A stretch of 15,561 bases of DNA. It comes from Gammaproteobacteria bacterium. GTDB taxonomy: Bacteria > Pseudomonadota > Gammaproteobacteria > BMS3Bbin11. A program made the translations under genes and the position numbers. Shown here one piece after another: positions 7,284-13,852 of the stretch. Below the pieces are notes generated by a model. The model worked only from the letters and a program-made list of their open reading frames with translations. It was not told where the DNA came from and ran no database searches. How positions within the stretch are numbered: the first letter of the stretch is position 1; each line of letters starts with the position of its first letter. The stretch lies in assembly GCA_030617565.1 (NCBI GenBank), contig JAUWVE010000014.1, positions 1 to 15,561 on the forward strand, written 5' to 3'.

Positions 7284-8060
7284 TTATGAATGAACAAATA
7301 CCTGATCAGCCCCATCCTGAATAATCTTCAGCCTGCAATCATAAAGAGCTTCAAGTCTTTCAATAGTCAACATATCTTCAATACGGCCAGTTTCCACCGA
7401 CCCATCCGGATACAATAATAATGTATGGCTACAATATCGCCATGCCTGATTAATATCCTGCAGTACCAGCAGATTAAGCCGCTGGCAATTTTCACTGATC
7501 AAATGCAGGATGCTACTCTGATGCTTCATGTCCAGGTGATTGGCGGGTTCATCAAACATGCGGATGGGGGAGTTCTGCGCCAGACAGGCGGCAATCGAAA
7601 CACGCTGACGTTCACCACCGGAAAGGTTGTTGACATCACGATCCTCAAATCCAGCCATATCGACTTTGTCGAGTGCCTGTTGAGCGATTTTAAAATCTGC
7701 ATTTGACTCGGTTTGCCAGTAGGGGATGTGCGGGTGACGACCGGATAGTACGGTTTCCATAACTGTCGCGGGAAAGGCATCATCGGATTTCTGAAAAAGC
7801 ATGCTGCGCAGTACAGCAAGTTGCCGTGAGCTGTAAGATGATATTTCTTTGCCATCCAGCATTACTTCCCCCGAGTGGGCAGTTTGCAGTCCAGCCAGTA
7901 TCATCAGCAGAGTGGTTTTACCTGATCCATTCGGGCCGAGAATAGACCAGGTTTCACCTGCAGACATGTAAGCAGAGAAAGACCGACACAGTATCCTGTC
8001 TTCAATTGCTACAGTCAGATCTGAGATTTTCAGAAGTGCTGAAGAGGGTGAGTCGGACAT
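7284..8060 (-). CDS. ABC transporter ATP-binding protein, FecE/BtuD/HmuV-like
   Basis: A 258-residue ABC ATPase with Walker A GPNGSGKT (42-49), Q-loop near Q90, signature LSGGE (146-150) and Walker B RMFDE (167-171). The D-loop region reads ANHLD where siderophore/cobalamin importers usually have TNHLD. At the H-loop, where the family has VLHDLN, this protein has VLQDIN, so the switch histidine is Gln201. The overall order and spacing resemble ATPases of iron-siderophore, heme and cobalamin importers. No permease or binding-protein gene is adjacent, so the partner must be elsewhere, or the protein works alone. No clear Shine-Dalgarno precedes the ATG. It is either a reduced-activity ATPase or a diverged family member; substrate cannot be told. 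Confidence 0.85.
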   Translation of the reverse strand: MSDSPSSALLKISDLTVAIEDRILCRSFSAYMSAGETWSILGPNGSGKTTLLMILAGLQTAHSGEVMLDGKEISSYSSRQLAVLRSMLFQKSDDAFPATVMETVLSGRHPHIPYWQTESNADFKIAQQALDKVDMAGFEDRDVNNLSGGERQRVSIAACLAQNSPIRMFDEPANHLDMKHQSSILHLISENCQRLNLLVLQDINQAWRYCSHTLLLYPDGSVETGRIEDMLTIERLEALYDCRLKIIQDGADQVFVHS

Positions 8061-8315
8061 AGACTTTAGTAGTTCGGGTTTTGATAACAGGGCGCTGTGA
8101 GATATAAAGTCGCGCCCGACTGTGCTGTTGATGGTTTCTGTGATTTCAGCCGCAACTATACAATCCTGATACCTGTTAAGAGGGTATTCAATAATGGTGC
8201 ACTATGGCTGAAATAAAGCTTGATGACAAACTGCTCAGAAACGCATTCTGCCATATGGAAGGGCTGGTTCGCTTTTAACCCTGAACACCGAAAACTGAAC
8301 GCTGAAAACTTTTTC
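8061..8315. other. Intergenic stretch with leader hairpin and 14-bp tandem repeat
   Basis: Between two leftward genes. GGGCGC (8090-8095) pairs with GCGCCC (8112-8117) about 30-57 bases ahead of the ABC ATPase start, forming a possible leader hairpin. At 8282-8309 two 14-bp units, TGAACACCGAAAAC and TGAACGCTGAAAAC (12 of 14 identical), stand in tandem just after the stop of the small membrane gene. A short plus-strand frame at 8204-8278 could be a gene fragment, but nothing in it is recognisable. Confidence 0.4.
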
Positions 8316-8543
8316 TTACCCTTTTTTCTGAACCACACCCAGACGCAGAAGCTTGACAGCCAGCAAAACCCACGGCATCCCATGCAATGCCAGATCAAAG
8401 ATATCAATAGGCCTGGACAGTGTTCCACCAAACAGCATAGCCAGTTTTTCCAGTACATGTGGCTGTGGAGAAAAGGGTGCAAGGCCAAGTGTAGCGACTA
8501 ATACAATAACTACCGGCCATGACAGTTTGTCTATCCATTTCAT
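8316..8543 (-). CDS. Small conserved-type membrane protein
   Basis: A 75-residue protein beginning MKWIDKLSWPVVIVLVATLGLAPFSP, with a first membrane helix at about residues 8-24 and a second hydrophobic segment at about 47-67 (IDIFDLALHGMPWVLLAVKLLRLGV). Between them, HVLEKLAMLFGGTLSRPIDIFDL matches my memory of a widespread short proteobacterial family sometimes labelled 'RND transporter'. That label is not supported by its size, and the function is unknown. A perfect TATAAT on the minus strand (8590-8585) lies about 41 bp upstream of the ATG. The gene is followed by the ABC ATPase on the same strand after 255 bp, so they are probably separate units. Confidence 0.7.
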   Translation of the reverse strand: MKWIDKLSWPVVIVLVATLGLAPFSPQPHVLEKLAMLFGGTLSRPIDIFDLALHGMPWVLLAVKLLRLGVVQKKG

Positions 8544-8584
8544 TTCTTTAGATGCCCTTGATATCCCCTGATGTTATGTGGCTG

Positions 8585-8615
8585 ATTATATCTGAGGAAT
8601 AAACTCAGGTATAAT
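8585..8615. promoter_or_regulatory. Symmetric divergent promoter/operator-like inverted repeat
   Basis: ATTATATCTGAG (8585-8596) and CTCAGGTATAAT (8604-8615) form a 12-bp inverted repeat with one mismatch around a 7-base centre. Each arm ends in a perfect TATAAT reading outward: the left one toward the small membrane gene, the right one toward the antitoxin gene. Neither has a good -35 match. It could therefore be divergent promoters under an activator, an operator for the antitoxin's autoregulation, or a hairpin. Symmetry is seen directly; function is inferred. Confidence 0.45.
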
Positions 8616-8627
8616 TTGATATTCTAA

Positions 8628-8837
8628 GGAACCTCTGATTAATTCTGAGCGAAGTGGATTGCGATCTAAAATGGTCAGATTTGAGGCGAAAATTGCACGG
8701 CCGCTCAATGACGTCCTGTCATCGCGGCACTTGCACATCCATGTACTTCGTAATAGCTGGCTATTGCGAAGGTTTTCAACGAAAAAGCTGGATATTTTAG
8801 ACGTAAGATACGAGTTCATGGATTGATCAGAGGTTCC
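8628..8837 (+). mobile_element. MITE copy 1 (210 bp, non-autonomous element)
   Basis: The element begins GGAACCTCTGATTAAT and ends with its near-inverse ATTGATCAGAGGTTCC. Both ends are flanked by CTAA (8624-8627 and 8838-8841), a 4-bp target duplication. It contains two hairpins: GCCGC/ATGAC paired with GTCAT/GCGGC (8700-8728), and an 11-bp stem around CTGG (8746-8771). A second copy in opposite orientation lies at 15105-15313, about 93% identical. There is no transposase. The size, terminal repeats and YTAR-like 4-bp duplication suggest mobilisation by an IS5-group transposase, which is an inference. Confidence 0.88.
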
Positions 8838-8856
8838 CTAATAGAGGCGAGACATT

Positions 8857-9258
8857 GTGGATCAGGAATTGCAGGAAAAGAAGATGCAGCAGACACAGGG
8901 CATAATTCGTATGCTCGATCAGTTCGGGCTGGATGCCGAGCAGCAGATACGGGTGCTGGGTTTTCCGGAAGGAACACGCACCCGTACATTACGTCAGCAC
9001 CGCGAGAATAAACCGTTTCCAGATGATGAACAGATACAGCAGCGGGTCTCTCTTCTGGCACATATCAGCGATGCCTTAAGGACCACCTATCCGACTAATC
9101 CTCAAATGGGCCTGTTCTGGATCAAACAGAAGAACCGTCATCTGGATAACCATCGCCCGGTAGAAGTGCTGGGCCGTGGCAGCCGCAATGACCTGATTTC
9201 AGTGCTGTCACTGCTTGACTGCACAGTACATTGGGAGCAGAGCAGCCTGAAAAAATAA
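8857..9258 (+). CDS. Xre/MbcA/ParS-family antitoxin-like protein, solitary
   Basis: A 133-residue protein with GTG start, supported by GAGG (8844-8847) 9 bases upstream. The N-terminal half (about 10-60) is helical and basic, compatible with a helix-turn-helix. The C-terminal part (about 65-126), LLAHISDALRTTYP, then GLFWIKQKNRHLDNHRPVEVLGRGSRNDLISVLSLLD, follows the pattern of the MbcA/ParS/Xre toxin-binding domain (DUF2384), in which a W-x(3-5)-N pattern, P and a glycine-rich turn precede a final helix. These antitoxins normally neutralise a RES-domain toxin encoded directly downstream. Here the next gene is convergent and unrelated, so the antitoxin is solitary or has become a regulator. 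A MITE ends 19 bp before its start codon. Confidence 0.7.
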   Translation: MDQELQEKKMQQTQGIIRMLDQFGLDAEQQIRVLGFPEGTRTRTLRQHRENKPFPDDEQIQQRVSLLAHISDALRTTYPTNPQMGLFWIKQKNRHLDNHRPVEVLGRGSRNDLISVLSLLDCTVHWEQSSLKK

Positions 9259-9265
9259 GAATAAT

Positions 9266-9321
9266 GTTTTACGTTTTACGAATTATGATTTACGTAACCC
9301 CTAAAACGTAATACGTAAAAC
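9266..9321. terminator. Inverted repeat between convergent genes, likely bidirectional terminator
   Basis: GTTTTACGTTTTACG (9266-9280) and CGTAATACGTAAAAC (9307-9321) pair over 15 bp with one mismatch, around a 26-base loop. It sits exactly between the antitoxin stop (9258) and the kinase stop (9331). The AT-rich stem gives U-rich ends on both strands. The left arm is also internally repetitive (TTTACG three times), so it might instead be a small dispersed repeat. Confidence 0.5.
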
Positions 9322-9330
9322 TTAGTCCTT

Positions 9331-11490
9331 TCAAGCCAAAGGCAGCCTGATCTCGAAGACCACCCCGTTACCCGCTTCATTATTCCTGGCAGCTACTGTC
9401 CCGCCATGTGCATTGGCTATCAATCGTACGATGTGCAGGCCCATGCCCAGGTGAGAGCGTGATTCTCCTGTTTGACGTAGCGAAATCATTGGGTCGAAGA
9501 GCCGTTCTTCCATGCCTTCAGGTAAAGTTTTGCCGATATTCATGATCTTGATAATTGCCTGTTGGTGCCAGACGCTGAGGGAAAAGGAAACCGGTTGACC
9601 CGGCACACAAAAATCCATGGCATTGTCCAGCAGTTTGTCCATCATTTGTGCAATATGATCAGGGCTGCCTTCGAGGATAACCTGGTGTTCGGGTAGCTGG
9701 GTGATGAAGCCCTGTTTGAACTGCGGGTGACTTTCCTTATAGCCTTCCATAAACATGGCCAGCATTTTATTGAGATTAAACTTTTCGTGGTGTTCGGTCT
9801 CCAGCGCCTCTTCCAGGTTGCCGGCTTCGGTCAGGCTGGCCAGTAATGAGGCCAGCCTGTTTACCCCGTTCCGGGCGCGCTGCATATATTTACTTTTTGC
9901 AATGTCAGTATGCAGGGTGCCGAGGTTCTCCAGTGAAGAATTGACTACGTTGAGAGGGTTGTTCAGTTCATGGGCAAGGGTGTCCGGCATGCGCTCCAGA
10001 TAACGTGTGTAATGTGCCAGACGTGTCAGCATGTCCGAAATACTACGAGACAGGTCACCGATTTCATCTCCCGCTTTTGTATCGGGTAGCTCATGCTCTA
10101 CTCGCAGCCGTCCCTCCGGATTGATGGCATGGCCACTGGCCTTGCTGAGGCGTCTAATGCGCCGGGTCAGCCGCCAGGCGAAGGTCATCAGGGCGGCACC
10201 AACAAGCGCAAAGACGATTACCGTTACAGCAATCAGGTTCTGTAGCAGCTGGTTTTGCAGTGCGACGACGTTATTGCTGCTGCGCTCGACGATCACGGCC
10301 CCCATAATTTTGTCATTATTATATATGGGGTGTGCCGCCATCAGCAGCTCAGCCTGCTGGTCAACACTGGCGCGTCTGTCTGTTGCCGGTTTGCCTTCCA
10401 ACACCTGATAGATAACAGCCTCATTTCGTTTGCGCGTGTCATCGGGAAGGTCTTTAAACTCTGCTACAGGTGGATTCAGTATTATTCTGAATACAGGATC
10501 AAGAAGTTTATTCATCCAGAACTGCAGTGTCTTCATGTTGGAGCCACTGAGTTTAGTTTCTTTATATTGTGAAGTTGAAAGGTCGCCAACAAGTGCCCGA
10601 ACATATTTATTCTGGTCAATGATCCAGATTCGTGTGCCGGGTTTGTCCAGGCCATGGAGAATCCTGTCGATCTCCGGGGAGGGGATCGGTACTCTGCCAA
10701 GTTCGGTGGTGTTTTTGGCGGCAGATGTGCCGAGTACGCTTTTCAGCTTTCGTTCTTTCGTGTCATCGACATCGGCAATTGCTATCGCCAGCCGGGCATC
10801 ACCGGACACCATGTCGCGTGGAATTCGAAGTTCTATTGCATAACCGCTGTCCAGCGGCCGAATATAGCTGACAATACTGTATATCGGATCACCGGTAAGC
10901 GGATAGCGCCATTTTTCATCCATGGCATAAACGCCCATGCGGCCCGGTTTTGCGGCCACTGCAGCATATCGAGTCATTTTGTCCTTTTCATCGCGTAAAT
11001 AGATCCGCAGATGATCGCTGTTATCAAGTCGCCGGTAGCTGGTATCACGGTAAGTGACCGTGTCATCCTGCACGATGAAGAGGGCATACAGATAGCGCCC
11101 CCAACTGCCGAGTACATGATTAAATGATAGATCGCTTTCATTACTGTCCGGCTTCTTTAATAGCCTGGGCACAGAATAATGACCGGCATTTTTGGCCAGC
11201 ACCCCCCAGTCATCAAGCTCGCCGTCCATCGTTAAGGGGTGGTCGAGTCGCACCACCTGAAGATCACCAATTTCGCTGTCGATGGCTGTGCCGCCTTTCT
11301 CAGGCGAAAACAGTTCAGGCCGGTCGTGCAGTACGGTGGCGATGGCGCCGGCTGTCAGCAGCAGCGCTTCTTCCTGTCCCTGCAGAGCAAATGTCTTCAT
11401 TTCCCTGACATATTGGTAGCCCATCCAGGGGATCAACAGCAGTGTCATGATGACCAGCAGCAATTTGTAGCGGATACTTACCCGAATCAT
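9331..11490 (-). CDS. Sensor histidine kinase of the dedicated-sortase (PdsS-like) type
   Basis: A 719-residue membrane kinase. A first helix (about 8-25) and a second (about 415-437) enclose a roughly 390-residue periplasmic region. This contains LDHPLTMDGELDDWG (82-96) and a following beta-rich stretch to about 243, resembling CBM9-like carbohydrate-binding domains. After the second helix come HAMP-like sequence (438-490) and a dimerisation helix with AHELNNPLNVV (phospho-His H507). The ATPase domain has N-box LLDNA (N623), NIGKTLPEG (651-659) with Asn where DxG is usual, and LGMGLHIVRL (681-690). The layout fits the proteobacterial dedicated sortase system kinase (TIGR03785 type). The response regulator is 12 bp upstream in the same operon. 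No sortase or sortase target is in the window, so the signal and output are open. Confidence 0.85.
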   Translation of the reverse strand: MIRVSIRYKLLLVIMTLLLIPWMGYQYVREMKTFALQGQEEALLLTAGAIATVLHDRPELFSPEKGGTAIDSEIGDLQVVRLDHPLTMDGELDDWGVLAKNAGHYSVPRLLKKPDSNESDLSFNHVLGSWGRYLYALFIVQDDTVTYRDTSYRRLDNSDHLRIYLRDEKDKMTRYAAVAAKPGRMGVYAMDEKWRYPLTGDPIYSIVSYIRPLDSGYAIELRIPRDMVSGDARLAIAIADVDDTKERKLKSVLGTSAAKNTTELGRVPIPSPEIDRILHGLDKPGTRIWIIDQNKYVRALVGDLSTSQYKETKLSGSNMKTLQFWMNKLLDPVFRIILNPPVAEFKDLPDDTRKRNEAVIYQVLEGKPATDRRASVDQQAELLMAAHPIYNNDKIMGAVIVERSSNNVVALQNQLLQNLIAVTVIVFALVGAALMTFAWRLTRRIRRLSKASGHAINPEGRLRVEHELPDTKAGDEIGDLSRSISDMLTRLAHYTRYLERMPDTLAHELNNPLNVVNSSLENLGTLHTDIAKSKYMQRARNGVNRLASLLASLTEAGNLEEALETEHHEKFNLNKMLAMFMEGYKESHPQFKQGFITQLPEHQVILEGSPDHIAQMMDKLLDNAMDFCVPGQPVSFSLSVWHQQAIIKIMNIGKTLPEGMEERLFDPMISLRQTGESRSHLGMGLHIVRLIANAHGGTVAARNNEAGNGVVFEIRLPLA

Positions 11491-11502
11491 GAAGGGAGTC
11501 TC

Positions 11503-12198
11503 TTAGCTTTTCCAGCGATAGCCCACACCAAAAACGGTCTGAATGGAGTCAAAATTGTTGTCAATTTCCTTGAACTTGTTACGAATTCTCCTGATATAGC
11601 CATTAATGGTATTACGCTCAACCATGCTTTGCCGGGTAACCTGCATCATGTGATCATAAGTGCGCACATGGCCGGGATGCCGCGACATCGATTCTACCAG
11701 CCAGTATTCTGTCAGCGTCAGATTCAAAGGCTGGCCTTTCCAGGTGATGGACATGCTTTGCTGGTCAACCATCAAATCACCCAGTCGATAAACCTTGTCT
11801 TCAGTGTCTGTGCGAGCACTCAGGGTATCAACAATACGGAATAATGAGGACACGCGAACGGCCAGGTACTGCAGATTTACCGGCTTTGTGAGGTAATCCC
11901 AGGCATCCAGGCGCAGGCCTGAAACTGTGTCAATATCATTGTCGCGCGCGGTCAGGAAAATAATAGGCAGATTCCTGGACATGCTTCGTAATTCCCGGCA
12001 CAGGTCAAATCCACCATCAGGCTCGTCTTCCAGCATGATGTCCAGTATTGCCAGATCAGGCAGTTTCTCTTTGAATCCTTTCAATGCTTCACGCCTGTTC
12101 GGGTAGGTGGTTACTTCAAAGCCATGCATAGTCATGGCATCGGCGTAGTTCTCGCGTTGATCAGGGTCGTCTTCGACGATGGCTATTTTTCTACTCAT
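11503..12198 (-). CDS. OmpR-family response regulator of the dedicated-sortase (PdsR-like) type
   Basis: A 231-residue regulator. The receiver (1-122) has acidic D10/D11, phospho-acceptor D53 in LAILDIML, T83 in FLTARD and K105 in YLTKPV. The winged-helix effector (about 136-229) has LTLTEYWLVESMSRHPGHV (160-178), TINGYIRRIRNKFKEID (197-213) and VFGVGYRW (222-229). ENYADAM, DGGFDLCRELRS and LTEYWLV closely match what I recall of the TIGR03787 family that controls dedicated sortase systems. It is translated before the kinase, with a 12-bp gap, and is presumably phosphorylated by it. GGAG lies about 13 bases ahead of ATG, a rather long spacing. It should bind DNA; a likely nearby target is the divergent small gene at 12422. 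Confidence 0.88.
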   Translation of the reverse strand: MSRKIAIVEDDPDQRENYADAMTMHGFEVTTYPNRREALKGFKEKLPDLAILDIMLEDEPDGGFDLCRELRSMSRNLPIIFLTARDNDIDTVSGLRLDAWDYLTKPVNLQYLAVRVSSLFRIVDTLSARTDTEDKVYRLGDLMVDQQSMSITWKGQPLNLTLTEYWLVESMSRHPGHVRTYDHMMQVTRQSMVERNTINGYIRRIRNKFKEIDNNFDSIQTVFGVGYRWKS

Positions 12199-12421
12199 AA
12201 AGTCAGGTGCTCCATAGATTTCGCGCGCAACAGTATATCAGTATGGTGGCGAAGTCAGTGTCCTGTAAAAAAACCATCTTTTCACCATAATTGCACATCA
12301 TATTGCCATTCCTTCGGGATTCTGCCGCCAGTCCGATCTGCTTCACTATACATATGGAAAATACAGGCTTTCAGACCACTGAAACCCTACACAGAAATTA
12401 CAGATTACAGGAGCGAAAATC

Positions 12422-12628
12422 ATGGCGATAAACATCTTTATACCGCTCACAGACGAAATTCTTTATGGGCATCCCGAATTACTGAGTAACGGGCTGGTTC
12501 CCTATCGTGCAGACGTGCCCTGTCTTCACTGGCTGAAAGAGGCTGAAGTGGAAATCGAATATGACGATGGTCACCGGGAGCTTGTCAATGCACCGTTAGC
12601 GGAGTTACTGACCGTGCACGCAGCCTAG
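12422..12628 (+). CDS. Small uncharacterised protein divergent from the response regulator
   Basis: A 68-residue soluble protein starting MAINIFIPLTDEILYGHPELLSNGLVPYR. A clear AGGAG (12409-12413) stands 8 bases before ATG, which argues that it is a real gene. It is acidic (DGHREL, EVEIEYDD) with one Cys and no signal peptide or membrane helix. I do not recognise a domain. It faces away from the two-component operon across a 223-bp gap that also carries a tandem ATTACAG pair (12397-12410) close to its ribosome-binding site. It could be a target or accessory of that system, but this rests on position alone. Confidence 0.65.
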   Translation: MAINIFIPLTDEILYGHPELLSNGLVPYRADVPCLHWLKEAEVEIEYDDGHRELVNAPLAELLTVHAA

Positions 12629-12792
12629 TCTCTGAATGCTTTCTTTATGGTATCCCGTCATTACCAGCAAGGCGCGGCAAGTACCATACATATAATCTGC
12701 TGCATAGAGATTACTTCATCGCCACGTTCCTCGTAATGACGAGTAAATCAGCGATTCCCTGGAAATAGTTTCCTGTTTGTTCTTCTCTTGTT

Positions 12793-12824
12793 GACGCCTC
12801 GCTTTCTGGCAGGCGTCTTTTCTT
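12793..12824 (+). terminator. Rho-independent-type hairpin upstream of dapA
   Basis: GACGCCT (12793-12799) pairs with AGGCGTC (12811-12817) around an 11-base loop and is followed by TTTTCTT. It most likely ends transcription arriving from the small gene at 12422. It lies about 60-90 bp before the dapA start, so an attenuator role in a dapA leader is a weaker alternative. Confidence 0.6.
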
Positions 12825-12884
12825 GTTAATTACCGGGTAGCACAGTAAAATTGCCTGCTTATTTTTATATTGCGGACAACAAAT

Positions 12885-13760
12885 ATGATTTACGGTAGTC
12901 TTGTTGCCCTCGTCACGCCTATGGATGAGGTCGGCAATGTTGATCAGGCAGCTCTTGAGCGTCTGGTTGAATTCCACATAGATAACCATACCGATGCAAT
13001 AGTTGCTGTTGGCACTACTGGTGAATCGGCAACTCTTGATGTTGAAGAACACACTGATGTGGTCAGGCAGGTGGTCAAACTTGCCAATGGTCGAATTCCC
13101 GTTATTGCCGGAACCGGTGCGAACTCTACCCGGGAGGCCATCACACTGACGGCCAGATCGGCTGAACTGGGCGTTGATGGCTGCCTTCTGGTGACGCCCT
13201 ACTACAATAAACCTGGCCAGGAAGGCCTCTATCTGCATTACAAAGCCGTTGCAGAGGCTGTTGATATCCCGCAAATACTCTATAATGTTCCCGGGCGTAC
13301 GGCTTGCGATATGTCGGATGAGACAAGCATGAGGCTGGCTGAAATACCTAATATTATTGGTCTCAAGGATGCAACAGGTGATCTGGACCGCGCGGCATGG
13401 CTGATAAAACACCGGCCGGATGGCTTTGCCCTGTATTCCGGGGATGATGCTACAGCGATGGAATTTGTCCTGGCCGGCGGTGACGGGGTAATTTCAGTGA
13501 CAGCAAATGTTGTGCCGGCCGCTATGCATGAAATGATAATGTCTGCGCGGCAGGGTGACCGTCAGCATGCAGAAACTGTCAATCAGCTGCTTACCGGTCT
13601 ACATAGTGATTTATTTGTTGAAGCTAACCCGATACCGGTTAAATGGGCGGTGCAGCAACTGGGATTGATTGGAGAGGGCATACGTCTGCCTTTGACCGCT
13701 CTGTCCAGTGAAAACCATCAGTGTGTCAGGGATGCTATGGTAAAAGCCGGTGCGCATTAA
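12885..13760 (+). CDS. dapA: 4-hydroxy-tetrahydrodipicolinate synthase
   Basis: 291 residues from ATG 12885, matching the E. coli enzyme almost exactly in length and residue numbering. An in-frame TTG 15 bp earlier is a less likely start, because family members begin with MI-GS(L/I)VALVTPM. The enzyme condenses pyruvate with aspartate semialdehyde in the cytoplasm, the entry step to lysine and meso-diaminopimelate. Schiff-base Lys161 is in GLKDATGD; T44-T45 are in VGTTGES; Y133 and R138 are in YNVPGRT. Other TIM-barrel landmarks are VIAGTGANST (73-82) and VTPYYNKPGQEGL (103-115). bamC follows after 92 bp, as in E. coli, where dapA and bamC (nlpB) are adjacent. No strong promoter or lysine riboswitch was recognised. 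Confidence 0.97.
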   Translation: MIYGSLVALVTPMDEVGNVDQAALERLVEFHIDNHTDAIVAVGTTGESATLDVEEHTDVVRQVVKLANGRIPVIAGTGANSTREAITLTARSAELGVDGCLLVTPYYNKPGQEGLYLHYKAVAEAVDIPQILYNVPGRTACDMSDETSMRLAEIPNIIGLKDATGDLDRAAWLIKHRPDGFALYSGDDATAMEFVLAGGDGVISVTANVVPAAMHEMIMSARQGDRQHAETVNQLLTGLHSDLFVEANPIPVKWAVQQLGLIGEGIRLPLTALSSENHQCVRDAMVKAGAH

Positions 13761-13852
13761 AAACCATGCAGATACTTGTTTCGCACGGGTGGATTAATCG
13801 TAATCGATCCGCATATATGTTTTTGAATTTATAATAGTGGCAAACAAACGCA

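Noticed and set aside
8204..8278. Short plus-strand frame starting MAEIKLDDKLLRN, possibly the first residues of a lost dehydrogenase-type gene
   Set aside because: Only about 24 residues, with no diagnostic motif and no downstream continuation in any frame that I could recognise.
8156..8488. 110-codon minus-strand frame overlapping the small membrane gene
   Set aside because: Most of it is the out-of-frame shadow of 8316-8543, and the rest has no protein-like features.
9266..9321. CRISPR-like repeat cluster
   Set aside because: The TTTACG words are short, irregularly spaced and lack unique spacers; the inverted-repeat terminator reading explains them better.
11239..11844. 201-codon plus-strand frame across the kinase/regulator junction
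   Set aside because: It is antisense to two well-supported genes, and the translation is rich in His, Gln and Ala with no domain.
12640..12884. Possible lysine riboswitch or other leader element before dapA
   Set aside because: Apart from one terminator-like hairpin I see no conserved multi-helix layout, so I did not call a riboswitch.
12711..13412. 233-codon minus-strand frame
   Set aside because: It is antisense to dapA, which is unmistakable, and its translation has no family features.
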